Assembly (NCBI RefSeq): GCF_001417775.1
Contig: NZ_BBZJ01000042.1
Coordinates: 1 to 64,000, forward strand
Source of the DNA: Streptomyces sp. TP-A0356
Lineage (GTDB): Bacteria > Actinomycetota > Actinomycetes > Streptomycetales > Streptomycetaceae
Length of the DNA: 64,000 nt
Direction: 5' to 3'
The position numbers and the translations under genes were made by a program. Positions 53,920 to 62,544 of the stretch are shown here, in pieces (position 1 is the first letter of the stretch; each line of letters opens with the position of its first letter). A model generated the notes under the pieces. It was not told where the DNA came from, searched no databases, and saw only the letters and a list, made by a program, of their open reading frames with translations.

Positions 53920-54288
53920 TCAGGTGAGGGGCTGGAGGAATTCCAGCCGGTTGCCGACAGGGTCGAGGGTGAAGAAGCGGCGGTGACCGAGGAGTTGGTC
54001 GTCCCAGACGACGGGTACGCGGTGGGTGCCGAGCTGGTCGGCGAGGGCGTCGATGTCGTGGACGCGCAGGCCGGGGTGGGTTCGGGTGCCGGGCAGGAAC
54101 GGGGTCTCGGTGCCGAGGTGGAGTTGGGCGCCGCCGTGTTCGCCGGTGAACCAGCAGGCGCTTCGTACCGCCAGCACCGGAGGTCCGGTGACCTCCTGAA
54201 TACCGAGCAGGTCGGCGTAGAAGGTGCGCAGCAGCGGCTCGCATCCTTCCGGGGCGGTCAGCCGTACGTGATCAAGGGTCGCCAGCAT
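53920..54288 (-). CDS. VOC-superfamily (glyoxalase-like) protein
   Basis: Encodes 122 residues forming two beta-alpha-beta-beta-beta modules: LATLDHVRLTAPEGCEPLLR, FYADLLGIQEV, ACWFTGEHGGAQLHLGTE, then VHDIDALADQLGTHRVPVVW and FFTLDPVGNRLEFLQPL. Potential metal ligands include His7, His57 and Glu117. It is paralogous to the protein at 55009-55380. Reaction unknown; it could be a metal-dependent lyase or dioxygenase, or a binding protein. Confidence 0.75.
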   Translation of the reverse strand: MLATLDHVRLTAPEGCEPLLRTFYADLLGIQEVTGPPVLAVRSACWFTGEHGGAQLHLGTETPFLPGTRTHPGLRVHDIDALADQLGTHRVPVVWDDQLLGHRRFFTLDPVGNRLEFLQPLT

Positions 54289-54332
54289 GGCCAGGACTCC
54301 TCCAAAGCAGCATTGAACAAGGGGGCGGGCTC

Positions 54333-54596
54333 TTACGCGCCGCCATGCCAGCGGGCTTCGAGCCGACGGTGGCCGTCAGGACCGGTGACGGTGTGCCAGT
54401 GGGCGTGCGGCCGTCCCGGACCGAAGCCGGCCGCCCGCAGCGGCGTCGAGGTGCGGGCGGGGGCCGCGTGCAGCACGGTGTGGTCGAGCGGGCTGTCGGC
54501 CAGGCGCCGGACGACGCGGGTGAAGAAGGACAGCAGGGCACCGACGGGCCGGACGGACGTGGTGTGCCGGACGCCGTGGTGGGTGAGTGCGGACAT
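54333..54596 (-). CDS. Histidine-rich small protein of Mg operon
   Basis: Encodes 87 residues; the ATG at 54596 has GGAGGTGA upstream. No membrane segment. Ten histidines, including HAHWH in the C-terminal third, suggest metal binding. No family is recognised. It lies between the two VOC genes. Confidence 0.6.
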   Translation of the reverse strand: MSALTHHGVRHTTSVRPVGALLSFFTRVVRRLADSPLDHTVLHAAPARTSTPLRAAGFGPGRPHAHWHTVTGPDGHRRLEARWHGGA

Positions 54597-54638
54597 GAAA
54601 GTCACCTCCAGGGACGGGCGCGTACGCGCTTCTGCACG

Positions 54639-54902
54639 TCAACAGGGCTGGTGAGAAAGAGCAGGCTGGGACTGCCGGGCGGCCTCGGTGATCCGGTGGA
54701 CGGCTGCGGGTGGCAGCCCCGTGAAGCGGGCGAGCCAGTCGGGGTCGCGGCCCTGCTGGGTGAGCAAATGGGTCAAATGGACCCACGGGTCGAACACCGC
54801 CCCCGCGGCCAGTGCCTCGGGAGTCGGGTCCTCGATCAGGTAGGGGCGTTCGGTCCCGGCGGCCAGGGACAGATACAGCACGGTGAGTGTGGAGGGGTTC
54901 AT
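54639..54902 (-). CDS. Small hypothetical protein of Mg operon
   Basis: Encodes 87 residues from an ATG with GGGAGG upstream. Mostly helical (LTVLYLSLAAGTERPYLIED, VFDPWVHLTHLLTQQGRDPD, WLARFTGLPPAAVHRITEAA). No membrane segment or known family. The strong site and conserved spacing support expression. Confidence 0.55.
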   Translation of the reverse strand: MNPSTLTVLYLSLAAGTERPYLIEDPTPEALAAGAVFDPWVHLTHLLTQQGRDPDWLARFTGLPPAAVHRITEAARQSQPALSHQPC

Positions 54903-55008
54903 GGAAAGCCTCCCATGTGCGGGAAGGGCGCATGAGCGCACGGCTACGGTGGCGGGCCTCGATCTCTCCGTTGCGCACGGCCCCGGCGCGGTCCGTCCAG
55001 GTGCCCGG

Positions 55009-55380
55009 TTACGGCAGGGGTTCGAGGAATTCCAGGCGGTTGCCGACCGGGTCCTGGGTGTAGAACCGGCGGTGCGTCGGCAGGCTGACGTTCCACACAA
55101 CAGGCGCGCCGTGGGCTTGGAGGCGGGCGGCGAGCTGGTCGAGACCGGTCACCCGTACCGCCGGATAAGCCCTGCGCGGCGGGCGGAACCCGTCCTCGAT
55201 GCCGATGTGGATCTCCAGGCGACCGCCGTCGACGGCTGCGAACCAGCAACCGCCGAGCCGAGCCGGCCCCGCAGGCTGTGGAATCTCGGTCATCCCCAGC
55301 GCGGTGAGATAGAAACCGCGTAGGGCGTCCTCGGAGCCGGCCGGGGCGGCCAGCTGCACGTAGTCGAGCGCGGCGAGCAT
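55009..55380 (-). CDS. VOC-superfamily protein, paralogue of 53920
   Basis: Encodes 123 residues with the same fold order: LAALDYVQLAAPAGSEDALR, GCWFAAVDGGRLEIHIGIED, LDQLAARLQAHGAPVVW, RRFYTQDPVGNRLEFLEPL. His7 of the paralogue is Tyr here, so the metal site may differ. It is the first gene after the NRAMP transporter. Confidence 0.75.
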   Translation of the reverse strand: MLAALDYVQLAAPAGSEDALRGFYLTALGMTEIPQPAGPARLGGCWFAAVDGGRLEIHIGIEDGFRPPRRAYPAVRVTGLDQLAARLQAHGAPVVWNVSLPTHRRFYTQDPVGNRLEFLEPLP

Positions 55381-55479
55381 CACCAACACACCTCTGCTTC
55401 GGCTGCTTCGAAAAGGGGCTGGAGCCATTGGCCCATGGTCCGGGGCACGGCGTGCTCCGCCCCGGACACCGGATGACGG

Positions 55480-57123
55480 TCAGTGACCGAGTGCGACCTG
55501 GACGATCTTGATGACGACCAGGATCATGGCGACGAGGAGGTAGGTGCGCAGGGCGCCCATGCCGGTCTTGCGGCCGGTGGACATCGTCGGCCGGGTCAGC
55601 GTCTCCAGTGCGGGCATGCGCCAGGTGTCCCTGCCGGTCCGGTCGATCGGGTCCTCCTTGGTGCCCGTACGGCGGCGCGTGAAGGCGTAGCCCGCGGCCA
55701 GTACCCCGACGATGCCGCAGGCGGCCATGATGTCGAGGATCGCGGTCGCGGAGATGTCCGGGAAGAGCACCGAGGCGGTCAGGATGATCGACAGGGCGAC
55801 CAGGATGCCGACCACCGCGGCGGTGAACGCGTTGGTCCTGGGGCCGTTGACCCACGGGCCGAGGACCTGCTTGTCGTTGCACAGCAGGAGCAGGAACACG
55901 CTGGCGGAGGGCAGCAGGACACCCGCGAGGGTCTGGACGCCCTCAGTGAGCAGGCCCAGCGGGGAGCCGGGGATGAGCACGATCGCTGCGGCAGTGGCGA
56001 CCAGGCCGGCGTAGACGGCGTAGAAGCCCTTGGCTCCCTTCACGCCGCGGTGGAGGGAGTGCTTGATGCCGAAGACGTCGCCGATGGCGTAAGCGGTGGA
56101 CAGGGACACGGCGAAGGCACCGATGATCGAGGCGTCCAGCAGCGCGATCGCGAACAGCACCCCAGCAAGCTTGCCCGCCTTGGCTTCGAGGCCGTGCGCG
56201 ATGTCGGCGGTGTCGGTGAACTGGCCGAAGCCGTGGGTGCCGGCGAATGCCGCGGCGGTGAAGCCCATCATGGCCGCGGCCCCGATGACGACCACGGCGA
56301 TGCCGATCCACAGGTCGGCCTTTTCGTACTTCATGAAGCGCGGGGTGATGCGCTTGTCGATCACGTAGGACTGCTGGAAGAACAGCTGCCAGGGGGCGAC
56401 CGTGGTGCCGACGATGCCGATGATCAGCAGCATGACGGTGGACAGCTGGCCGGTGCCGCCGGGCATGTTCGGGACGACGAAGTCGCGGGCCATCTGGGAG
56501 GCATGCGGGTGGACCATGAAGTAGATCGGCACCAGCAGCAGCGAGGCCGCGCACAGGATGATGGCGATCCGCTCGAAGCGGCGGAAGGAGCCGGTGAACG
56601 CCGAGGCGATGATGATGGCGGCGGCGAGTACGACGGAGGCGGCCTTGGGCAGGCCCAGGTAGCCGGTGGCCAGGGTGATGCCGATGAACTCGGTCACCAG
56701 GGTCAGCGCGTTGAGCAGGAACAGGTCGATGACGGAGAACGCGCCCCAGAACTTGCCGAACCGCTCCAGGATGAGGCGGGCGTGGCCGACGCCGGTGACG
56801 GCGCCCAGGCGCAGCACCATCTCCTGGTTGACGTACAGCACCGGGACCAGGAGCAGCAGGGTCCACAGCAGGTGGGTGCCGTAGTTCTGGCCGGCCTGGC
56901 CGTAGGTGGCGAAGGCGCCGGCGTCGTTGTCGCCGACCATGACGATCAGGCCGGGCCCGACGATGGCCAGGAGGGTCTTCAGCTTGGCCGACAGGCCGAT
57001 GCGGGGTGCGGTGTCGTCGAGCCGGATGGTGCCGAGGGCGCCCTGGATGTCGCCGATGTGGGCGTCGTCCAGGACGGCCGCGCGAGATGCCGCGGCGCTG
57101 GTGTCGATGGTCGTGTTGGTCAT
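55480..57123 (-). CDS. NRAMP-family transporter, likely Mg2+-type (NRMT-like)
   Basis: Encodes 547 residues from an ATG with GGGAGG upstream, with about eleven membrane helices. The TM1 motif is GDNDAGAFATY (65-69 DNDAG) instead of the DPGN of Mn/Fe NRAMPs; TM6 reads GTTVAPWQLFFQQS, where the usual MPH is APW. Loss of the TM6 methionine is the hallmark of NRAMP-related Mg2+ transporters. An M-box riboswitch lies upstream, independently pointing to Mg2+. The first 40 residues (AVLDDAHIGDIQGALGTIRL) are shared with the paralogue at 57763. Member of the plasma-membrane SLC11 family. Confidence 0.85.
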   Translation of the reverse strand: MTNTTIDTSAAASRAAVLDDAHIGDIQGALGTIRLDDTAPRIGLSAKLKTLLAIVGPGLIVMVGDNDAGAFATYGQAGQNYGTHLLWTLLLLVPVLYVNQEMVLRLGAVTGVGHARLILERFGKFWGAFSVIDLFLLNALTLVTEFIGITLATGYLGLPKAASVVLAAAIIIASAFTGSFRRFERIAIILCAASLLLVPIYFMVHPHASQMARDFVVPNMPGGTGQLSTVMLLIIGIVGTTVAPWQLFFQQSYVIDKRITPRFMKYEKADLWIGIAVVVIGAAAMMGFTAAAFAGTHGFGQFTDTADIAHGLEAKAGKLAGVLFAIALLDASIIGAFAVSLSTAYAIGDVFGIKHSLHRGVKGAKGFYAVYAGLVATAAAIVLIPGSPLGLLTEGVQTLAGVLLPSASVFLLLLCNDKQVLGPWVNGPRTNAFTAAVVGILVALSIILTASVLFPDISATAILDIMAACGIVGVLAAGYAFTRRRTGTKEDPIDRTGRDTWRMPALETLTRPTMSTGRKTGMGALRTYLLVAMILVVIKIVQVALGH

Positions 57124-57273
57124 GGCGTACCTCCCAAATCCCCCCAGCGGGGGAGGTATTGGGGGCACGCGGCCGTCATCCCCCCTGCGCGAGCGCGCAG
57201 GACAGCAGCCCGTCACGGCGCATGGCCGTGCGGGAGCGCAGGACGCGGACGGGAATCCGCGCAGGGAAGGTGG

Positions 57274-57351
57274 TTACCGCGTGCCGGAAGAATGCGAGGA
57301 CAAGCGGGGATGGGGCCGACTATGGCCCGGACTACTGCAACTGCAGTCCAT
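57274..57351 (-). CDS. Putative 25-residue leader peptide between M-box and transporter
   Basis: An ATG preceded by AAGGAGG at ideal distance opens 25 codons (Cys, Ser, Pro and His rich: MDCSCSSPGHSRPHPRLSS...) ending in TAA, 150 nt before the transporter start. It resembles in position the proline-containing mgtL leader of enteric mgtA. Downstream hairpins (57182-57238, for example CCTGCGCG-CT-CGCGCAGG in the transcript) could act as an attenuator. No direct proof of translation. Confidence 0.5.
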   Translation of the reverse strand: MDCSCSSPGHSRPHPRLSSHSSGTR

Positions 57352-57445
57352 GTCTCTCGCCTCCTTCCGGCCGGGGACGCGTACGGCGCGCGTCGTCATC
57401 GACTCGGCAAGGAGCGGACCGGCCCACACGACGGTGGCCGGTACA

Positions 57446-57610
57446 CCCCAACTCGTCAGAGCTTTGGCACTCCACGGCGTAATCCCCTTGGCGGGGAAGC
57501 CACTTGGCCTCACCCCTTAGGCCGGGGAGAGGTGTCCTGACCCTGGGCGTCTCTCGACGTCGTGGGGTCAGTGGCCTGTGTCCGTGAAGACGCCTCACCG
57601 AACGAGGTGC
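57446..57610 (-). promoter_or_regulatory. M-box (ykoK-type) Mg2+ riboswitch
   Basis: On the minus strand the conserved landmarks of the M-box occur in order: GTTCGGTGAGGC (consensus GTTAGGTGAGGC), GAGACGCCCAGGGTCA (AAGACGCCAATGGGTCA) and AGTGCCAAAGCTCTGACGA (AGTGCTAAAGCTCTACGA), with paired helices between them. Mg2+ binding to this RNA normally turns off Mg2+ transporter genes. The transporter at 55480-57123 begins 320 nt downstream. A possible promoter (TTGCGA, TAGACT) lies at 57630-57660. Identification is by remembered consensus; a covariance search would settle it. Confidence 0.8.
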
Positions 57611-57762
57611 CTTTCTTCAAACCTCTAAGAGTCTAGACCCGCGATTGCGCGACCTCGCAACTTCTTGATGGGCTCTTGACGCCGCCGTGGTGTGATGTCG
57701 GCCATGGTCCGCAGCGCCGTCCTGGAGCCCTTGGCGGCCGGCGGGTTCCGGGCGGCCTTTGC

Positions 57763-59721
57763 TCAGCCGAGCTGGATCGCCTTGACCAGCAGCAACAGCG
57801 CGGCGATGACCAGGTAGCCGCGCAACAGGCTCATCCCGAGTTTCAGACCGGGCGACCAGACGACCGGTTCCAGCAGGGCGAGAGGCGGCATGCGCCAGCT
57901 CTCGCGTTCGGCGCGGGGGACTTCCGGCGCCCGGGGCGCAGCCGGTGGCCGGCGGGCGCGGACGATGCGCAGCCACGCTCCGGCGGCGAGAAGTCCGGCG
58001 ACCAGGACCCCGGCGAGCCACACGGCGACCTGGGTGGTGTTCAGCGACGGGAACAGGGTGGTCGCGACGAGGACCCCGGACAGCATCAGGAGCACCGAGA
58101 TGATGACCGCGGCCAGGATGTTGAGCCAGCGCGGATTGACCCAGGGGCCGAGAACCGCCCGGTCGTTGCACAGCAGGAGCAGGAAGACGCTGGCGGACGG
58201 CAGCAGCAGCCCGGCCAGGGCCTGCACGGCGGTGGTGATCAGGCCCAGAGGCGCGCGAGGGATGAGCACGATGGCGGCGGCGACCAGGACCATGCCGGCG
58301 TAGGTGGAGTAGAACGCCTTGGCCTCGCCGAAGCTGCGGTGCAGGGAGTGGCGCAGGTTGAACACGTCACCGAAGGCGTAGCTGGTAGCCAGGGTGACGG
58401 CCGCGGCGCCGATGATGGAGGCATCCAGCAGCACGACAGCGAACAGGGCTCCCAGGACGCGGCTGTGCGCGCCCAGCGCGTTCGCGATCCCCAACGCGTC
58501 GATGAAGTGCCCGGCCGCGCCGGTGCCGCGGACGGCGTAGTCGGCCACGATGACGATCGCGACGGCTCCGCCGACCACGACAAGAGAGCCGAGCACGGTG
58601 TCGGCGCGTTCATGCCCGATGAACCGTGGCGTGATGCGCTTGTCGATGATGTTGGACTGCTGGAAGAACAGCTGCCACGGAGCGACGGTCGTGCCGACGA
58701 TAGCGATGATCAGCAGGACCGCCTCGGAAGTGATGCCGCCCTGGACGCCGGGGACGACCAGGTGGTAGGCGGCCGAGCCATAGCGCGGGTGCGACAGCAG
58801 CGCCAACGGCACGAGCAGGAGGCTGACCCCGACGAAGGCGAGCATCGCGCGCTCCCAGCGGCGGAAGCTGCCGGTCGCGGTGATCGCGACCAGGGCGAGG
58901 GCTGCGACGGGTACGGCGATGTACTTGCTGACACCGAAATAGCTCAGGGCGAGCGAGACGCCGATGAACTCGGTGACGATCGTCAGAAAGTTCAGCACGA
59001 ACAGGTCACCGACGCTGAACCAGCCCCAGAACCTGCCGAACCGCTCGTTGATCAGCCGGGCGTGCCCGACACCGGTCACCGCGCCGAGCCGCACCACCAT
59101 CTCCTGGTTGACGATGAGGACCGGGATCAGCAGCAGGAGCACCCACAGCAGGCTGTAGCCGTAGTTCTGGCCCGCCTGCGCGTAGGTAGAGATCCCCCCG
59201 GCGTCGTTGTCACCGACCATCACGATCAGACCGGGACCGACGATGGCCAGGAAGGTCAGCAGCCGCCGCTTCAGGCTGCGGCCGGCGTCGGCCTCCTCCA
59301 GCCGGATGCGTCCCAGGGCGCCCTCGATGTCGCCCAGGTGGGCTTCGTCCAGCACTGCGGTCGGGCGGGCACGCGGACGTGACGCGGGTACCGGGGTGGG
59401 CGGCTGCTTGGCAGTACCGGCTGGAGTGGGCTCGGGCCGGCGAGTAGGGACAGCGGTGGGCTCGTGGGTGGCGCCGCCATGCTCGCCCGGCGTGCCTGGG
59501 TGCGGCGGTGCGGCGTGCGGGGGTGCGGGGGCTTCCGGCGTCCCGGAGCCGACGGGTCGGTTGGCCGGCGCCGGAGGGCGCCCACCGGGTGCGGGTGGGC
59601 CGTGCACGGGTGACTGTCCGCGGTCGACTGAAGAGGCGTGGTCCGGCGGAGACCCGTGGTCCGACGGCGAGCCGGGCCTAGGCGTCTGCGGCGAGCTCGG
59701 TTCGGGCCGGGGCTCGCTCAT
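57763..59721 (-). CDS. Second NRAMP-family transporter with long Pro-rich N-terminus
   Basis: Encodes 652 residues. Residues 1-120 are a disordered Pro/Gly/His-rich tail. From about 122 (AVLDEAHLGDIEGALGRIRL) it parallels the transporter at 55480. The metal-site motifs are again DNDAG (171-175) and TTVAPWQLFFQQS, so it is of the Mg2+-type by the same argument. About eleven membrane helices. The ATG overlaps the stop of the CBS-protein gene (ATGA), indicating a coupled pair. The start could be further in if the tail is not translated, but coupling favours this one. Confidence 0.85.
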   Translation of the reverse strand: MSEPRPEPSSPQTPRPGSPSDHGSPPDHASSVDRGQSPVHGPPAPGGRPPAPANRPVGSGTPEAPAPPHAAPPHPGTPGEHGGATHEPTAVPTRRPEPTPAGTAKQPPTPVPASRPRARPTAVLDEAHLGDIEGALGRIRLEEADAGRSLKRRLLTFLAIVGPGLIVMVGDNDAGGISTYAQAGQNYGYSLLWVLLLLIPVLIVNQEMVVRLGAVTGVGHARLINERFGRFWGWFSVGDLFVLNFLTIVTEFIGVSLALSYFGVSKYIAVPVAALALVAITATGSFRRWERAMLAFVGVSLLLVPLALLSHPRYGSAAYHLVVPGVQGGITSEAVLLIIAIVGTTVAPWQLFFQQSNIIDKRITPRFIGHERADTVLGSLVVVGGAVAIVIVADYAVRGTGAAGHFIDALGIANALGAHSRVLGALFAVVLLDASIIGAAAVTLATSYAFGDVFNLRHSLHRSFGEAKAFYSTYAGMVLVAAAIVLIPRAPLGLITTAVQALAGLLLPSASVFLLLLCNDRAVLGPWVNPRWLNILAAVIISVLLMLSGVLVATTLFPSLNTTQVAVWLAGVLVAGLLAAGAWLRIVRARRPPAAPRAPEVPRAERESWRMPPLALLEPVVWSPGLKLGMSLLRGYLVIAALLLLVKAIQLG

Positions 59722-61076
59722 GACGGGGGCCCCGCATCCTGCACCCCAGCCGTGGGGGTGCCGCTGGACCCCGCGGTGCGGTGCGCGTCAGGCGGCGGGG
59801 CCACCTCACGGCGCCGCCAGTCCTCCGGCAGCGTCGCCTCCAACACGTCGTCGACGGTAATGACGCCGAGCAGGACCCCGTCCTCGTCCACCACCGGCAG
59901 GGCGACCAGGTTGTAGTCGGTCATCAGCAGCACCACGTCCACCAGATCGGTATCCGGCCCGACCCGCACCGGGTCCGCCTCACTCACCTCCGCCAGCCGC
60001 GCCCCGGGATCCGTCTGCAGGAGGGCGACCAGGGAAGCGAAGGCGAGCAACCGCCCGTCCTCGTCCACGGCGTACACGCTGGTCAACGCCTCCGGCTGCA
60101 ACCGGCGTGCTCTCCTGACCGCCGCGACGGCCTCCCCCACCGGCGCGTCCGGGGGCAGCGCAAGGAAGTCCACGCCCATCAGACCGCCTGCGCTGTCGGG
60201 GTTGAACCCCATCAAGGTCAGCACCTTCGCGCGCTGACCTGCCGGCATCAGATCCAGCACCGGACGACGGCGGTCCTGCGGGAGATCGCCGATGGCGTCG
60301 GCCGCGTCGTCCGCACGCATCCGGGCCAGCACGCCGGCGATCTCCTCGTCCGTCCGGGCACCCAGCAGCCGGGACGCCCGGTCCTCCTCCAGTTCCTCGA
60401 AGACATCCGCCTCCAGCTCAGGGTCCTGCCCCACGTCGCCGAGGATCTCGCGCTCCTCGTCCCGAGAGGCGTCTTCCAGCAGGTCGGCGATCTCCGCCGG
60501 CCGCAGCCGCCGGATGCGGGCCGTGGGGCGACGGGCCAGCACACTGCGGCTGTGCCCGATCAGCGGCTCGAACGCCTTCCAGTCCCGGCACGCGTGTCCC
60601 GAGGGCCGCTCCCGGAAGATCCCCAGCAGCCGATGAGGCCGACGGGTGTCCACACACGACACCAGCCACTGCCCGTTACGGTAGCCAAGCTCCACGTCCG
60701 AGGCCCGCACCAGGCGCGCCTCGGCGACGTCGATCAGCCGGTGCCCCAGCACATCCGCGCGCAGCAGCACCTCGCCCCCACGCCGCTCGAACCGACGCAG
60801 ATCCAGCCGGGCACTCTCCAGCCTGACTAGTTCTCGGCCGTCGAGAGCCGCCACCTGCTCGATCGGCACGAACAGCTCACGACGGCCCACACCGATCACA
60901 AGCCCCGTCACCAGCGGATAGTCCACGCCACGCAGCCGGACGATCACATCGGCCAGACGGCCGAGCACCCGACCGCCCCGGTCCGCCACAGGGCGCCTGA
61001 CCAGTGACGACAGACGCACGACGGGCGTCTGCTCCTCGTGCGCCGGCGGCCGCGACGAAGACGGACTGACGGTCAT
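59718..61076 (-). CDS. PRC-barrel/MgtE-N/CBS-domain protein, Mg2+ sensor-like
   Basis: Encodes 452 residues without membrane segments. Order: PRC-barrel-like domain (about 20-105, VRLSSLVRRPVADRGGRVLG), a second beta domain, MgtE N-domain superhelix (about 190-290, LRPAEIADLLEDASRDEERE and ARMRADDAADAIGDLPQDRR, ending GLMGVDFLAL) and a CBS pair (about 300-430, VYAVDEDGRLLAFASLVALL and LVALPVVDEDGVLLGVITVD). In MgtE these domains sense Mg2+ and gate the pore; the pore is absent here. The gene overlaps the NRAMP gene that follows, suggesting it gates that transporter. Confidence 0.85.
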   Translation of the reverse strand: MTVSPSSSRPPAHEEQTPVVRLSSLVRRPVADRGGRVLGRLADVIVRLRGVDYPLVTGLVIGVGRRELFVPIEQVAALDGRELVRLESARLDLRRFERRGGEVLLRADVLGHRLIDVAEARLVRASDVELGYRNGQWLVSCVDTRRPHRLLGIFRERPSGHACRDWKAFEPLIGHSRSVLARRPTARIRRLRPAEIADLLEDASRDEEREILGDVGQDPELEADVFEELEEDRASRLLGARTDEEIAGVLARMRADDAADAIGDLPQDRRRPVLDLMPAGQRAKVLTLMGFNPDSAGGLMGVDFLALPPDAPVGEAVAAVRRARRLQPEALTSVYAVDEDGRLLAFASLVALLQTDPGARLAEVSEADPVRVGPDTDLVDVVLLMTDYNLVALPVVDEDGVLLGVITVDDVLEATLPEDWRRREVAPPPDAHRTAGSSGTPTAGVQDAGPPS

Positions 61077-61304
61077 CTCTCTGCCCTGCCAACCTCGGAA
61101 TCACCCCGCGCGTGAGCTGCTGTCTGCCCGACGCAACGGAGCCGTACACCCATAATCCATCCCAAACAGAACTAATCGGCATCATGGGACACGGGCCCCG
61201 AACGGCTGATCCAGCACACCGGCAAGAGCCGGACGGTCCCAGGACAACGCCTGGGCATCGCGTCAGGATGGTGAGCAGCAGGCGAGGAGCCGAGGAGACG
61301 CCCG

Positions 61305-61550
61305 ATGAAGACGTCACACCGGCGAAAGGCCGGCGAGACCTTGGCGCTGCTGAGCGCCATCAGCCTGGGCCTGGTGGAACGGCTCGTACTCCACAGCGCC
61401 CCCGCCACTGAACGACCGATGATCAGCCGCGTGCCGCTCGCCGCCGCCCTCCCCGCCTTCGTCCTGACGGCCACCTCCGTACGAGAAGGGGGCGGGACGT
61501 CCGCCCCGGACACGACAAGAGGTACGGCAGGCGCGGTGTCGGACCGGTAA
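61305..61550 (+). CDS. Possible small hypothetical protein
   Basis: Frame of 81 residues with GGAG 7 nt before the ATG and a plausible hydrophobic segment (LALLSAISLGLVERLVLH). No family is recognised and base composition does not exclude chance. Confidence 0.3.
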   Translation: MKTSHRRKAGETLALLSAISLGLVERLVLHSAPATERPMISRVPLAAALPAFVLTATSVREGGGTSAPDTTRGTAGAVSDR

Positions 61551-61744
61551 GACCACGACTCACCCATGACTCACCGGACGCTCTGCTGGTGGCCGCAGCC
61601 GTGGAGACGCTCTCTCACCTCACCCATGGCCCACCGACAGGTTCCTAGGGTGACGACAGGGCGGGAGTCAGGTCAGGCCCACCCGACCGACACCCGTCGC
61701 CCGCCTGGCTACCGGCATCCCCGGCGGGCGGGCGGCGGTCGTGA

Positions 61745-62165
61745 TCAGGCAGAGATGCGCCGATCGGGGAGGCTCACCCGGATCTCCAGGCCGCCGCCCT
61801 TCCTGCACCGCGCATCGACCGAGCCGCGGTGGGCCTCCGCCACGGCCTTGACCACGGACAGGCCCAGTCCGCTGCCTCGTGGCCCGCCCGAGCGGGGTGT
61901 GCCCCGGCGGAACGGCTTGAACAGGTCCGCCGTCGTGGCGTCGTCGAGTACCGGACCGGTGTTGGAGACGATGAGCTGACTGCGGCCGTCGGCACGATCG
62001 TGGCGGCTTGCGATGAACAGCTCTCCGTGCGGCACGTTGTGGCGGACGGCGTTGGTGACGACATTGCTCACCAGTTGGGAGAGCAGCGGGACGTCGCCCT
62101 CCACGGGTGCGGGACTCAGTTCCGTGCGGACTTGGCGCTTGCCTCCTGCGGCATTGCCGGAGCGG
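61745..62165 (-). pseudogene. C-terminal fragment of sensor histidine kinase
   Basis: Contains the ATPase lobe only: LLSQLVSNVVTNAVRHNVP (N-box), LIVSNTGPVLDD (G1), LFKPFRRG and GSGLGLSVVKAVAEAHRGSV (G2), then LEIRVSLP to the stop. The HAMP, dimerisation domain and phospho-acceptor His are missing. No response-regulator gene is beside it. Confidence 0.7.
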
Positions 62166-62530
62166 CCGGGTTCTCGGCATGGTCCCAGATGCACGGAGCC
62201 GCTGCCATCGACCGGGCGCCGGTGCGCACCTCCGGGCTCGTTGACCGCGTGACCTCCCACCCCAAGGGCGGCTCAGCGGTCCACGTTTCCTACACCGTGG
62301 ACGACCGCCAGTTCGCGTCGGAAAGCCTGGACCTGCACGAGGTGCCGAAGGTGCGGGTAGGCGCACGTCTATGCCTGGAGGCCGCGGCGACCTCACCGGC
62401 TGCGGTGCGGCTGTGCGGACAGACCTACCCCGGCGGCCAAATGCTGGACACGGACGTCCTCGTCGGCGTTGCGGGAACGGCAGGATTGGCAATCGCGGTG
62501 GGCCGCTTTGGCGTAGCACAACGGGAACAC
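62160..62530 (+). pseudogene. Fragment of a membrane protein
   Basis: The plus strand reads VDRVTSHPKGGSAVHVSYTV, DDRQFASESLDLHEVPKVRV, GARLCLEAAATSPAAVRLCG and a following hydrophobic stretch (VLVGVAGTAGLAIAVG). It lacks a start and stop of its own and abuts fragments on the other strand on both sides. Family not recognised. Confidence 0.4.
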
Positions 62531-62544
62531 AAGACAGCCGCGCT

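Noticed and set aside
57124-57240. yybP-ykoY-type manganese riboswitch before the NRAMP start
   Set aside because: Its conserved core pairs and loops were not found; the M-box landmarks further upstream explain the leader better.
55483-57540. Open frame of 685 codons antisense to the NRAMP gene
   Set aside because: Composition (Gly, Asp, Gln, Glu rich) mirrors the complementary membrane-protein codons; no ribosome binding site or family resemblance.
57676-59382. Open frame of 568 codons antisense to the second NRAMP gene
   Set aside because: Same reason: low-complexity mirror of the real gene and no conserved motif.
61077-61300. Second M-box upstream of the MgtE-N/CBS gene
   Set aside because: No GGTGAGGC, GACGCC or GTGCTAAAGCTC landmarks in order on the minus strand; the leader is short.
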